NCBI RefSeq assembly: GCF_001905825.1
Contig: NZ_LIVV01000010.1
Location: forward strand, 124,001 to 188,000
Direction of reading: 5' to 3'
Source: Streptomyces sp. CB02009
GTDB lineage: Bacteria > Actinomycetota > Actinomycetes > Streptomycetales > Streptomycetaceae
Length of the DNA stretch: 64,000 nt
A program made the translations under genes and the position numbers. The notes under the pieces were generated by a model. It was not told the DNA's origin and ran no database searches. It saw nothing but the letters and a program-made list of their open reading frames with translations. Below, piece after piece: positions 26,541-34,151 of this stretch. Numbering within the stretch: the first letter of the stretch is position 1; the number at the start of each line of letters is the position of its first letter.

Positions 26541-27272
26541 ATGGCTCAGAAGCTTGAACTCCTCCCCGCCGTCGACGTCCGCGACGGCCAGGCCGTCCGT
26601 CTCGTGCACGGCGAGTCCGGCACCGAGACCTCCTACGGCTCCCCGCTCGAAGCGGCCCTCGCCTGGCAGAGCTCCGGCGCCGAGTGGCTGCACCTCGTCG
26701 ACCTCGACGCCGCCTTCGGCACCGGCGACAACCGGCAGCTGATCGCCGAGGTCGCCCAGGCCATGGACATCAAGGTCGAGCTCTCCGGCGGCATCCGCGA
26801 CGACGCCTCGCTCGCCGCGGCGCTCGCCACCGGCTGCACCCGCGTCAACCTGGGCACCGCCGCCCTGGAGACCCCCGAGTGGGTCGCCAAGGTCATCGCC
26901 GAGCACGGCGACAAGATCGCCGTCGGCCTCGACGTCCGCGGCACGACCCTGCGCGGCCGCGGCTGGACCCGCGACGGCGGCGACCTCTACGAGACCCTCG
27001 CCCGCCTCGACTCCGAGGGCTGCTCCCGCTATGTCGTCACCGACATCGCCAAGGACGGCACCCTCCAGGGCCCCAACCTGGAGCTCCTGAAGAACGTCTG
27101 CGCGGCCACCGACAAGCCCGTCGTCGCCTCCGGCGGCGTGTCGTCCCTGGACGACCTGCGGGCCCTGTCCGGCCTGGTGCCGCTCGGCGTCGAGGGCGCG
27201 ATCGTCGGCAAGGCGCTGTACGCCAAGGCCTTCACCCTCGAAGAGGCCCTGGAGGCGGTGGCGGCCGTATGA
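26541..27272 (+). CDS. priA: Bifunctional HisA/TrpF isomerase (phosphoribosyl isomerase A)
   Basis: 243-residue (beta/alpha)8 barrel. The two catalytic Asp are in LLPAVDVRDGQ (Asp12) and AVGLDVRG (Asp131), and the phosphate-binding loops ELSGGIRDD and ASGGVSSLDDL are intact. In actinobacteria lacking trpF this enzyme isomerises both ProFAR (histidine) and PRA (tryptophan); Arg-rich TLRGRGWTRDGG is the flexible loop involved. No separate trpF occurs in this window. Its TGA overlaps the ATG of the RidA-family gene. Confidence 0.97.
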   Translation: MAQKLELLPAVDVRDGQAVRLVHGESGTETSYGSPLEAALAWQSSGAEWLHLVDLDAAFGTGDNRQLIAEVAQAMDIKVELSGGIRDDASLAAALATGCTRVNLGTAALETPEWVAKVIAEHGDKIAVGLDVRGTTLRGRGWTRDGGDLYETLARLDSEGCSRYVVTDIAKDGTLQGPNLELLKNVCAATDKPVVASGGVSSLDDLRALSGLVPLGVEGAIVGKALYAKAFTLEEALEAVAAV

Positions 27273-27682
27273 CCGACGGCGTGAAGAAGGTCGTCACCGG
27301 CGCCCCCTGGGAGGAGCAGTTCGGCTACTCCCGCGCGGTGGAGCTGCCGAACGGCCTGGTCCTCGTCGCCGGCTGCACGTCCGTGGTCGGCGGCCAGATC
27401 GCCGGCGGAGGCCCGTACGACCAGACGGTCAACTCCTTCAACGTCGCGTTCGAGGCCTTGAAGCAGCTCGGTCTGGGCCCGGAGGACGTCGTCCGCACCC
27501 GGATGTACCTCACCCACGCCCGGGACGTGGACGAGGTCGGCCGCGCCCACAAGGAGCTGTTCGACGCCGTCCGCCCGGCCGCTTCGATGATCATCGTCTC
27601 CGGTTTCGTCGACCCCAGCCTGGTCGTCGAGGTCGAGGTCGAGGCGTTCCGCGCGGAAGGACAGCGGGGTGGTGCGGCATGA
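27269..27682 (+). CDS. RidA-family (YjgF/YER057c/UK114) protein
   Basis: 137 residues; the family pattern is seen in QLGLGPEDVVRTRMYLTHARD, HKELFD and VEVEAFRAEG, with the Arg that binds the carboxylate of the enamine/imine substrate. RidA proteins hydrolyse reactive 2-aminoacrylate-type intermediates released by PLP enzymes. It sits between priA and hisF, overlapping both by 4 nt (ATGA), so it is expressed with the histidine enzymes, where it could protect HisC or handle an imine. That link is inference. Confidence 0.9.
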   Translation: MTDGVKKVVTGAPWEEQFGYSRAVELPNGLVLVAGCTSVVGGQIAGGGPYDQTVNSFNVAFEALKQLGLGPEDVVRTRMYLTHARDVDEVGRAHKELFDAVRPAASMIIVSGFVDPSLVVEVEVEAFRAEGQRGGAA

Positions 27683-28434
27683 GCCTCGCCGTACGCGTGA
27701 TCCCCTGCCTGGACGTGGACAACGGCCGGGTCGTCAAGGGCGTCAACTTCCAGAACCTGCGGGACGCCGGCGACCCCGTCGAGATGGCCAAGCTGTACGA
27801 CGCCGAGGGCGCCGACGAGCTGACCTTCCTCGACATCACGGCCTCCTCGGGCAACCGGGAGACCACCTACGACGTGGTGCGCCGCACCGCCGAGCAGGTC
27901 TTCATCCCGCTCACGGTCGGCGGCGGGGTCCGCGCGGCCGAGGACGTCGACAAGCTGCTGCGGGCCGGCGCCGACAAGGTGGGCGTCAACACCGCCGCCA
28001 TCGCGCGCCCCGAGCTGATCCAGGAGATCGCCGAGCGCTTCGGCCGCCAGGTGCTCGTCCTGTCGGTCGACGCCCGGCGCACGGCCTCCGGCTCCTTCGA
28101 GGTGACGACGCACGGCGGCCGCAAGGGCACCGGCATCGACGCCGTCGAGTGGGCGCACCGGGCCGCCGAGCTGGGCGCGGGCGAGATCCTGCTCAACTCG
28201 ATGGACGCCGACGGCACCAAGGACGGCTACGACACGGAGATGATCGCGGCCGTGCGCAAGCACGTGACCGTGCCGGTGATCGCCAGCGGGGGAGCGGGCA
28301 AGCTCGCCGACTTCCCGCCGGCGGTGGCGGCGGGCGCCGACGCGGTGCTCGCGGCTTCCGTCTTCCACTTCGGTGATCTGCGGATCTCCCAGGTCAAGGA
28401 CGAGCTGCGGGCGGCCGGCCACCCGGTCCGCTGA
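27679..28434 (+). CDS. hisF: Imidazole glycerol phosphate synthase, cyclase subunit
   Basis: 251 residues, barrel enzyme with catalytic Asp in IPCLDVDNGRVVKGVNF and VLSVDARRT; GGGVRAAEDV and ASGGAGKLADF bind the two phosphates. With HisH it closes the imidazole ring and makes AICAR. ATG 27679 overlaps the RidA gene. Last gene of the operon: a U-rich terminator follows. hisI lies 2.7 kb away, hisG and hisE are elsewhere. Confidence 0.97.
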   Translation: MSLAVRVIPCLDVDNGRVVKGVNFQNLRDAGDPVEMAKLYDAEGADELTFLDITASSGNRETTYDVVRRTAEQVFIPLTVGGGVRAAEDVDKLLRAGADKVGVNTAAIARPELIQEIAERFGRQVLVLSVDARRTASGSFEVTTHGGRKGTGIDAVEWAHRAAELGAGEILLNSMDADGTKDGYDTEMIAAVRKHVTVPVIASGGAGKLADFPPAVAAGADAVLAASVFHFGDLRISQVKDELRAAGHPVR

Positions 28435-28453
28435 TCCGGCATTCCGCTTGGGG

Positions 28454-28476
28454 AAGGGCTCCTTCGGGGGCCCTTT
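28454..28476 (+). terminator. Intrinsic terminator of the his operon
   Basis: A 9-bp stem (28454-28462 with 28467-28475, one G-U pair), tetraloop TTCG, followed by TCTCTTT: one of the few hairpins here with a U-tract. Confidence 0.88.
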
Positions 28477-28501
28477 CTCTTTCCCCGGACACGCAGGATC
28501 T

Positions 28502-28545
28502 GTTGCGCAATTTTCGTTGCGCAATTTTCCCTTCGTATCTAGGGT
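28502..28545 (+). promoter_or_regulatory. Promoter with tandem palindromic operator of the ArsR-like gene
   Basis: GTTGCGCAATTTTC is repeated head-to-tail at 28502-28515 and 28516-28529. Each copy holds the palindrome TTGCGCAA. The second copy includes a -35-like TTGCGC (28517-28522), separated by 17 bp from -10 TAGGGT (28540-28545), which is 7 nt before ATG 28553. The layout suggests two dimers of the regulator covering the -35, that is, autorepression of a leaderless regulator-exporter operon. Confidence 0.7.
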
Positions 28546-28552
28546 CGATGTC

Positions 28553-29140
28553 ATGACCTCGCCGGAGCACCGCCGGATCACCGATCTCGGCACCCTGAAA
28601 GCCATCGCGCACCCGCTGCGGATGCGCCTCTACCGCGCCCTCTTCGTCGCCCGCACCGCCACCGCGTCCCAGCTCGCCGACCAGGTCGACGAGGCGGTCT
28701 CACTGGTCAGCTACCACCTGCGCAAGCTCGCCGAGCACGGCCTCATCGAGGAGGCCGAGAGCCGGTCGACGGACGGCCGGGAGCGCTGGTGGCAGCCGAG
28801 CTCGTACGGCTTCAGCATCCACGACGAGGACCTCCGCGACGCCCCCGAGCTGGCCGCCGCGAGCGCCGCCTTCGGCCGTACGGTCGACGAGCAGCGCACC
28901 CGGATGTACGCCCGGTACCTCGACGAGCGGCACACCTGGCCCGACGCCTGGCGCTCCGCCGCCCTCAGCGCCGAGTGGCTGCCCCGCCTCACCGCGGAGG
29001 AGCTCACCGCCCTCGGCGCCGAACTCGACGCCGTCCTGCGGAAGTACGACCAGCGGGCCCGCGCCGCCGAGGCCGCCGGCGACAACGAGGGCCGCGAGAA
29101 CGTCGCCATCCACCTCAACGGCTTCCCCTACCGCTCATGA
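28553..29140 (+). CDS. ArsR-like winged-helix transcriptional regulator
   Basis: 195 residues. The N-terminal ~85 form a winged helix (LGTLKAIAHPLRMRLYRAL, then TASQLADQVDEAVSLVSYHLRKLAEHGLI as helix-turn-helix, then a wing with RWWQPSS). The rest is an effector-binding or dimerisation region with no metal-binding Cys, so a metal sensor is unlikely. Its ATG overlaps nothing upstream, but its TGA overlaps the MFS gene ATG (ATGA), so it probably controls that exporter. The tandem palindromes just upstream are the likely operator. Inducer unknown. Confidence 0.88.
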   Translation: MTSPEHRRITDLGTLKAIAHPLRMRLYRALFVARTATASQLADQVDEAVSLVSYHLRKLAEHGLIEEAESRSTDGRERWWQPSSYGFSIHDEDLRDAPELAAASAAFGRTVDEQRTRMYARYLDERHTWPDAWRSAALSAEWLPRLTAEELTALGAELDAVLRKYDQRARAAEAAGDNEGRENVAIHLNGFPYRS

Positions 29141-30384
29141 CCGCCACCGACACCGCCCCGGCACCCGCCGCCGTCGAGCGGCCCGCCCACCGCGACCCCC
29201 AGGTCCTGCGCTGGCTCGGCGCCCACACCGCCTCCACCCTCGGCGACAGCGTCTACTACCTCGCCCTCTCCTGGACCGCCGTCAGCGCCGGCACACCCGC
29301 CCAGGCCGGGCTCGTGCTGGCCGTCTCGGCCGTGCCCCGCGCCCTGCTCATGCTCTTCGGGGGCGTGATCGCCGACCGCATCGGCCCGCGCCGGGTCGTC
29401 ATCGCCTCCGACACCGTCCGCTGCGTGGTCGTCCTCGGCCTCGCCGCGGTGCTGCTCCTCGCCGCGCCCGGCCTCTGGGCGCTCGCCGCCGTCGCCCTGG
29501 TCTTCGGTGTCGTCGACGCCCTCTTCCTGCCCGCCGTCGGAGCCCTGCCGCCGCGCATCACCGGACGCGGCCAGCTCGCCCGCGTCCAGGGCATGCGAGG
29601 CCTCTCCTCCCGCCTCGGCGCCGTCCTCGGCGGTCCGCTCGGCGGCCTCGCCGTCGCCCTCGGCGGCCCGGCCACCGCCTTCGGGGTCGCGGGACTGCTC
29701 TTCGCCCTCTCGATACCCCTGCTCTGCGCGCTCCGCCTCCGGCCGCTGCCCACCGCCGGCGAGGCCCGCGACGGCACCGCCCTGCGCGACCTCGCCGACG
29801 GACTGCGCTACCTGCGGGGTCACCGCGTCCTGGGCCCGCTGATGATCGTCGTACTCCTCAGCGACCTCGGCTTCGTCGGGCCCTTCAACGTCGGCCTCGC
29901 CGTCCTGTCCGACCAGCGGGGCTGGGGCGCCTCGGGCATCGGCTGGATCCTCGCCGGCTTCGGCACGGGCGCGGGCGCCGCCTCGCTGCTCCTGACCGTG
30001 TGGGGGCGCGTGCCGCGCGCGGGAGCCGTCAGCGGCTGGACCATGACGCTGGGCGCCGTCGCCGTCGGCGCCCTCGCCTTCGCCTCCCACCTGGCCGCGG
30101 CGGTCGCCGTGGCCCTGGTCGTCGGCCTGCTCGCCGGACTCTCCGGGGCGCTGTGCAACGCCCTCCTCCAGACCGAGTGCGACCCCGCCTACCTCGGCCG
30201 CGTCACCGCCGTCTCCAGCCTCATGAGCCTCGGCCTCGCGCCGCTCAGCTTCCCGCTCACCGGCGCGGCGATCGAGCTGTGGGGCATCGGGACGGTGTAC
30301 GTCGCGAGCGCGTCGGTCTGCGCCCTCGCCGGGCTCTGCGCCCTCGCGGTCGCCGCCGTCCGGCGGGCCGAGCTGCCCCGCTGA
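29137..30384 (+). CDS. MFS transporter (efflux type, MFS_3-like)
   Basis: 415 residues with about twelve hydrophobic segments and the central charged loop TAGEARDGTALRDLADGLRYLRG typical of MFS_3/enterobactin-exporter-like proteins. The A-loop RIGPRRVV after helix 2 fits MFS motif A. It is coupled to the ArsR-like gene by a 4-nt overlap; the pair is a classical repressor-exporter unit. Substrate unknown. Convergent with the next gene across only 4 bp, with no hairpin visible. Confidence 0.9.
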   Translation: MTATDTAPAPAAVERPAHRDPQVLRWLGAHTASTLGDSVYYLALSWTAVSAGTPAQAGLVLAVSAVPRALLMLFGGVIADRIGPRRVVIASDTVRCVVVLGLAAVLLLAAPGLWALAAVALVFGVVDALFLPAVGALPPRITGRGQLARVQGMRGLSSRLGAVLGGPLGGLAVALGGPATAFGVAGLLFALSIPLLCALRLRPLPTAGEARDGTALRDLADGLRYLRGHRVLGPLMIVVLLSDLGFVGPFNVGLAVLSDQRGWGASGIGWILAGFGTGAGAASLLLTVWGRVPRAGAVSGWTMTLGAVAVGALAFASHLAAAVAVALVVGLLAGLSGALCNALLQTECDPAYLGRVTAVSSLMSLGLAPLSFPLTGAAIELWGIGTVYVASASVCALAGLCALAVAAVRRAELPR

Positions 30385-30388
30385 CCGC

Positions 30389-31024
30389 TCAGAGCCCCAG
30401 CTGCTTCGTCTCCTTCAGCCGCTCGATCGCCTCCGGCTCCCCGTCCAGCTCCACCTTGGCCGAGCCCTGGCGGCCGAACAGGTACATCGTCAGCTCGCCC
30501 GGCTCCCCGGAGACCGTCACCACGGGCGTGCCCCGGTGCGCCACCGCCGTCTGGCCGTTCGGCCGGCGCAGCACCAGGCCCACCGGGACCTTCCGGCCCA
30601 GCAGACGGGCGCTGCGCTCCAGACGGGACCAGAGGGCGTCGGAGAAGACCGGGTCGAGCTCCCGCGCCGACCACTCGGGCTGCGCACGGCGCACGTCCTC
30701 GGCGTGGACGTAGAACTCGACGACGTTCGCCCCCTCGTCCACCTGCTTGATCGTGAACGGCGAGAACCGCGGCGGCCCCGTCCGGATGAGCTGGATCAGC
30801 TCCTCGTACGGCTTGTCGGCGAACTCCGCCTGCACCCGGTCCTGCCGGTCCTTCAGCGCCGGTACGAGCGAACCGGCCGCCGCGTCCGGACGCCGCTCCC
30901 GCACCACCACATGGGCGGCGAGGTCCCGGGTCCGCCAGCCCTCGCAGAGCGTCGGCGCATCGGGACCCGCCGCCTCCAACAGGTCGGCGAGCAGAAGCCG
31001 TTCACGTTTGGCATGGGTCGACAT
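30389..31024 (-). CDS. TIGR03085-family (maleylpyruvate-isomerase-like, DinB fold) protein
   Basis: 211 residues. LLEAAGPDAPTLCEGWRTRDLAAHVVVRERRPD and VEFYVHAEDVRRAQPEW are the metal-binding helices of the mycothiol-maleylpyruvate isomerase/DinB-like superfamily (His residues at the helix positions), followed by a C-terminal SCP2-like segment. Actinobacterial proteins of this type are presumed mycothiol-dependent enzymes; no substrate is known. ATG 31024 has TACGCT 7 nt upstream and no ribosome binding site. Divergent from hisI. Confidence 0.85.
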   Translation of the reverse strand: MSTHAKRERLLLADLLEAAGPDAPTLCEGWRTRDLAAHVVVRERRPDAAAGSLVPALKDRQDRVQAEFADKPYEELIQLIRTGPPRFSPFTIKQVDEGANVVEFYVHAEDVRRAQPEWSARELDPVFSDALWSRLERSARLLGRKVPVGLVLRRPNGQTAVAHRGTPVVTVSGEPGELTMYLFGRQGSAKVELDGEPEAIERLKETKQLGL

Positions 31025-31031
31025 GACCGCC

Positions 31032-31102
31032 AGCGTACGGCGGGTGCCGCCGGTCCGCCCAGTGGACGCCCCGCCGGACACCCCTCCAGGTCGCGGCACA
31101 AT
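31032..31102. promoter_or_regulatory. Divergent leaderless promoters, TIGR03085 gene and hisI
   Basis: On the minus strand TACGCT (31032-31037) is 7 nt before ATG 31024. On the plus strand CACAAT (31097-31102) is 6 nt before ATG 31109. Neither gene has a ribosome binding site. No palindrome stands between them. Confidence 0.45.
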
Positions 31103-31108
31103 GGCGCC

Positions 31109-31501
31109 ATGAGCAGCACGCCCCGGACCCCCAGCGACCTCGACCCGGCCATCGCCGCGCGCCTCAAGCGCGGCCCCGACGGGCTCGTCCCCGCCATCGC
31201 CCAGCAGTACGACACCGGCGAGGTGCTGATGCTCGGCTGGATGGACGACGAGGCCCTCCACCGCACCCTCACCACCGGCCGCTGCACCTACTGGTCCCGC
31301 AGCCGCCAGGAGTACTGGGTCAAGGGCGACACCTCCGGCCACGTCCAGCACGTCAGGTCCGTCGCCCTCGACTGCGACGCCGACACCGTCCTCGTCAAGG
31401 TCGACCAGGTCGGAGCCGCCTGCCACACCGGCGACCGGACCTGCTTCGACGCCGACGTGCTCCCCGTCTCCGGGTCCGACGCGGACCCCGTATCCGAGTA
31501 G
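31109..31501 (+). CDS. hisI: Phosphoribosyl-AMP cyclohydrolase
   Basis: 130 residues, cyclohydrolase only (no HisE domain). EVLMLGWMDDEAL, the zinc/magnesium-binding CDADTVLVKVDQVGAACHTGDRTCF with its conserved Cys, and TYWSRSRQEYWVKG define the family. It opens the adenine ring in step three of histidine synthesis. Its stop lies 11 bp before trpE, linking histidine and tryptophan genes in one transcription direction. ATG 31109 is chosen from the leaderless pattern. Confidence 0.96.
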   Translation: MSSTPRTPSDLDPAIAARLKRGPDGLVPAIAQQYDTGEVLMLGWMDDEALHRTLTTGRCTYWSRSRQEYWVKGDTSGHVQHVRSVALDCDADTVLVKVDQVGAACHTGDRTCFDADVLPVSGSDADPVSE

Positions 31502-31504
31502 GGT
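31499..31504 (+). promoter_or_regulatory. Candidate -10 for trpE
   Basis: TAGGGT (the TAG is the hisI stop) stands 8 nt before ATG 31513 with no ribosome binding site, so trpE may start its own leaderless transcript. No Trp-codon-rich leader or attenuator fits in the 11-bp gap. Confidence 0.4.
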
Positions 31505-31512
31505 CTGGCGCC

Positions 31513-33003
31513 ATGGATCTCGACACCTTCCGCAAGCTGGCGGCCGACCGCCGCGTCATCCCCGTCAGCCGCAGGCTGCTCGCGGACGGCGACACCCCGG
31601 TCGGGCTCTACCGCAAGCTCGCCGCCGAACGGCCCGGCACCTTCCTCCTCGAATCCGCGGAGAACGGCCGGAGCTGGTCCCGGTACTCCTTCATCGGCGT
31701 CCGCAGCGACGCCACCCTGACGGTGCGGGACGGCGAGGCCCACTGGCTGGGCACCCCGCCCGTCGGCGTCCCCACCGACGGCGACCCGCTCCAGGCCCTG
31801 CGCGCCACCGTCGAGACCCTCCACACCCCCCGCGACCTCGCGTCCGGCATGCCCCCGTTCACCGGAGGCATGGTCGGCTACCTCGGCTACGACATCGTCC
31901 GCCGCCTGGAGAAGATCGGCGACTCCACCCGGGACGACCTCGAACTCCCCGAGCTCACCATGCTCCTCACCAGCGACCTCGCGGTCCTCGACCACTGGGA
32001 CGGCTCGGTCCTGCTGATCGCCAACGCGATCAACCACAACGACCTGGAGACCGGCGTCGAGGAGGCGTACGCGCACGCCGTCGCCCGCCTCGACGCCATG
32101 GAGGCCGACCTGGCCCGCCCGGTCGCCACCGCCCCCACCGCCCTGCCCGCCTCCGCGCTCCCCGAGTTCTCCGCGCTCTGGGGCGGAGCGGCCTACCAGG
32201 ACGCCGTCGAGGACATCAAGGAGCGCATCCGGGCCGGCGAGGCCTTCCAGGTCGTGCCCTCGCAGCGCTTCGAGACCCCCTGCACCGCCTCCGCGCTCGA
32301 CGTCTACCGGGTCCTGCGGGCCACCAACCCGTCCCCGTACATGTACCTCTTCCGCTTCGAGAACGGCTTCGACGTCGTCGGATCCAGCCCCGAAGCCCTG
32401 GTCAAGGTCGAGGACGGGCACGCGCTGCTCCACCCGATCGCGGGCACCCGGCACCGCGGTGCCACCCCTCAGGAGGACCACGACCTCGCCGAGGAACTGC
32501 TCGCCGACCCCAAGGAGCGCGCCGAGCACCTCATGCTCGTCGACCTCGGCCGCAACGACCTCGGCCGCGTCTGCGCGCCCGGCTCCGTCGAGGTCGTCGA
32601 CTTCATGTCCGTCGAGCGCTACTCGCACGTCATGCACATCGTCTCCACCGTGACCGGCCGGGTCGCCGAGGGCAGGACCGCCTTCGACGTCCTCACCGCC
32701 TGCTTCCCGGCCGGCACGCTCTCCGGCGCGCCCAAGCCCCGCGCGATGCAGATCATCGAGGAGCTCGAACCCTCCCGGCGCGGCCTGTACGGCGGATGTG
32801 TCGGTTATCTCGATTTCGCCGGCGACGCGGACACGGCCATCGCCATCCGCACCGCCCTGCTCCGCGACGGAACCGCGTATGTGCAGGCCGGAGCGGGTGT
32901 CGTCGCCGACTCGGATCCCGTCGCCGAGGACAACGAGTGCCGGAACAAGGCCGCGGCCGTCCTCCGCGCCGTCCACACCGCCAACCGGATGAACGGCGCC
33001 TGA
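31513..33003 (+). CDS. trpE: Anthranilate synthase component I
   Basis: 496 residues. The N-terminal feedback-inhibition site FLLESAENG contains the LLES motif that binds tryptophan; the chorismate-binding half shows YQDAVEDIKERIRAGEAFQVVPSQRF, IAGTRHRGATPQEDHDLAEELLAD and FPAGTLSGAPKPRAM. It makes anthranilate from chorismate with ammonia from a TrpG glutaminase, which is not encoded nearby. Followed after ~20 bp by the Trp-associated membrane protein gene, a conserved actinobacterial pairing. Confidence 0.97.
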   Translation: MDLDTFRKLAADRRVIPVSRRLLADGDTPVGLYRKLAAERPGTFLLESAENGRSWSRYSFIGVRSDATLTVRDGEAHWLGTPPVGVPTDGDPLQALRATVETLHTPRDLASGMPPFTGGMVGYLGYDIVRRLEKIGDSTRDDLELPELTMLLTSDLAVLDHWDGSVLLIANAINHNDLETGVEEAYAHAVARLDAMEADLARPVATAPTALPASALPEFSALWGGAAYQDAVEDIKERIRAGEAFQVVPSQRFETPCTASALDVYRVLRATNPSPYMYLFRFENGFDVVGSSPEALVKVEDGHALLHPIAGTRHRGATPQEDHDLAEELLADPKERAEHLMLVDLGRNDLGRVCAPGSVEVVDFMSVERYSHVMHIVSTVTGRVAEGRTAFDVLTACFPAGTLSGAPKPRAMQIIEELEPSRRGLYGGCVGYLDFAGDADTAIAIRTALLRDGTAYVQAGAGVVADSDPVAEDNECRNKAAAVLRAVHTANRMNGA

Positions 33004-33013
33004 CCCCGTAGGG

Positions 33014-33019
33014 GATAGT
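33014..33019 (+). promoter_or_regulatory. Candidate -10 deciding the start of the next gene
   Basis: GATAGT, 7 nt before GTG 33027; supports GTG 33027 over GTG 33018, which overlaps the hexamer. Confidence 0.4.
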
Positions 33020-33026
33020 GGGGTAC

Positions 33027-33668
33027 GTGAGTGCCGTACCCGTACCCCAGCCCCGCGCCGCCCGCGCGGCCGTCCCCGGCGGCGGCCGCCGCAGCCTGGC
33101 CGCGGCCCTCTTCCTCGGCGCCCTCGGCGCCACCGTCGTCCTGCTCTCGGCGGGCCAGATCTGGGCGGAGGGCACCGCCTCCGTCATCGGCGGCAGTGTC
33201 GCCGTCGAGGCCGAAGGCGGCACCGTCACCGGTGTGCCGACCGCCCTCGCGATCGTCGGCCTCGCCGCGCTCTTCGCGGTCTTCGCCGTCCGCCGCACCG
33301 GCCGCACCCTCGTCGCCGCGCTCCTCACGCTCAGTGGCGCCGGCGCCGCGCTCGCCGCGGTCCTCGGCGCCTCCGACCGCGCCGCCCTGGACGCCGAGGC
33401 CGCCCGCCTCAGCGGGGACACCGCCGCCGCCGTGGCCGGTCTCAGCCACACCGTCTGGCCGTACGTGACCGCCGCGGGTGCCGTCCTCATCCTGCTCGCC
33501 GGCCTCCTCGCCCTGCGCTTCGGCAAGAGCTGGCCCGCGATGGGCGGCCGCTACGAGCGCTCCGGCACCCCGCGGGCCGCCCGCAAGGCCCCCACGGGCG
33601 ACCCCGACCGGCCCGAGGACCTGTGGAAGGCCCTGGACCGCGGCGAGGACCCCACCCACGGGGCGTGA
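33027..33668 (+). CDS. Trp biosynthesis-associated membrane protein (TIGR02234 family)
   Basis: 213 residues with four hydrophobic segments and an extracytoplasmic loop containing GQIWAEGTASVIGG. This family is found beside trp genes across actinobacteria; its function is unknown. Position right after trpE fits. The C-terminal tail (GRYERSGTPRAARKAPTG…) is soluble and basic. Confidence 0.88.
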   Translation: MSAVPVPQPRAARAAVPGGGRRSLAAALFLGALGATVVLLSAGQIWAEGTASVIGGSVAVEAEGGTVTGVPTALAIVGLAALFAVFAVRRTGRTLVAALLTLSGAGAALAAVLGASDRAALDAEAARLSGDTAAAVAGLSHTVWPYVTAAGAVLILLAGLLALRFGKSWPAMGGRYERSGTPRAARKAPTGDPDRPEDLWKALDRGEDPTHGA

Positions 33669-33825
33669 CGCCCGGCCCGGGGCGCCCGACGGCGCCTCCG
33701 ACCGCGACGCGTGATCGTCCCGGTACCCCCGATTCACCCTCGCGCGCCCGCGTGCGGGACAATGAGCGCCGAGAGTCCGCGCACGCGTGACCTCACCATC
33801 GAGCAACTGCAACGAGGAGCAACTC

Positions 33826-34074
33826 ATGGCGGGCAGCGCCCACGGACACACCCCGGCCGCCTGGACCGGTGTCATCATCTCCTTCATCGGCTTCTGCATC
33901 GCCGGAGTCTTCATGGTGGCCGCCAACCAGGCCGGTTTCTGGGCCGGCATGGGCGTCGTCCTGCTCGGCGGCGTCGTCGGCGGCGGGATGAAGGCCGCGG
34001 GCCTCGGCATGCCGAAGGACTCGGCGGCCGTCGTCGCCGCCCGCGAGGCCGCGACGCTCCAGGCCCGTTCCTGA
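33826..34074 (+). CDS. HGxxPAAW-family small membrane protein
   Basis: 82 residues: AHGHTPAAWTG near the N-terminus gives the family its name, followed by two hydrophobic segments (VIISFIGFCIAGVFMVAA and GMGVVLLGGVVGGGM) and a short hydrophilic tail. ATG 33826 follows GAGGAG at the right distance. Conserved in Streptomyces next to the trp genes; function unknown. A perfect hairpin terminator follows. Confidence 0.87.
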   Translation: MAGSAHGHTPAAWTGVIISFIGFCIAGVFMVAANQAGFWAGMGVVLLGGVVGGGMKAAGLGMPKDSAAVVAAREAATLQARS

Positions 34075-34090
34075 CGCGCCACGACACCTC

Positions 34091-34127
34091 CGAGAGCGCA
34101 GCCCGGCCGTGCCGGGCTGCGCTCTCG
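34091..34127 (+). terminator. Hairpin terminator
   Basis: A perfect 17-bp stem (34091-34107 with 34111-34127), loop CGT, starting 17 bp after the HGxxPAAW gene. Confidence 0.9.
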
Positions 34128-34139
34128 CGCGTCGGGGGC

Positions 34140-34145
34140 GAGAAT
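34140..34145 (+). promoter_or_regulatory. Candidate -10 for a leaderless DUF2752 transcript
   Basis: GAGAAT, 6 nt before GTG 34152: the same hexamer and spacing as at hisD. Confidence 0.45.
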
Positions 34146-34151
34146 CACCGG

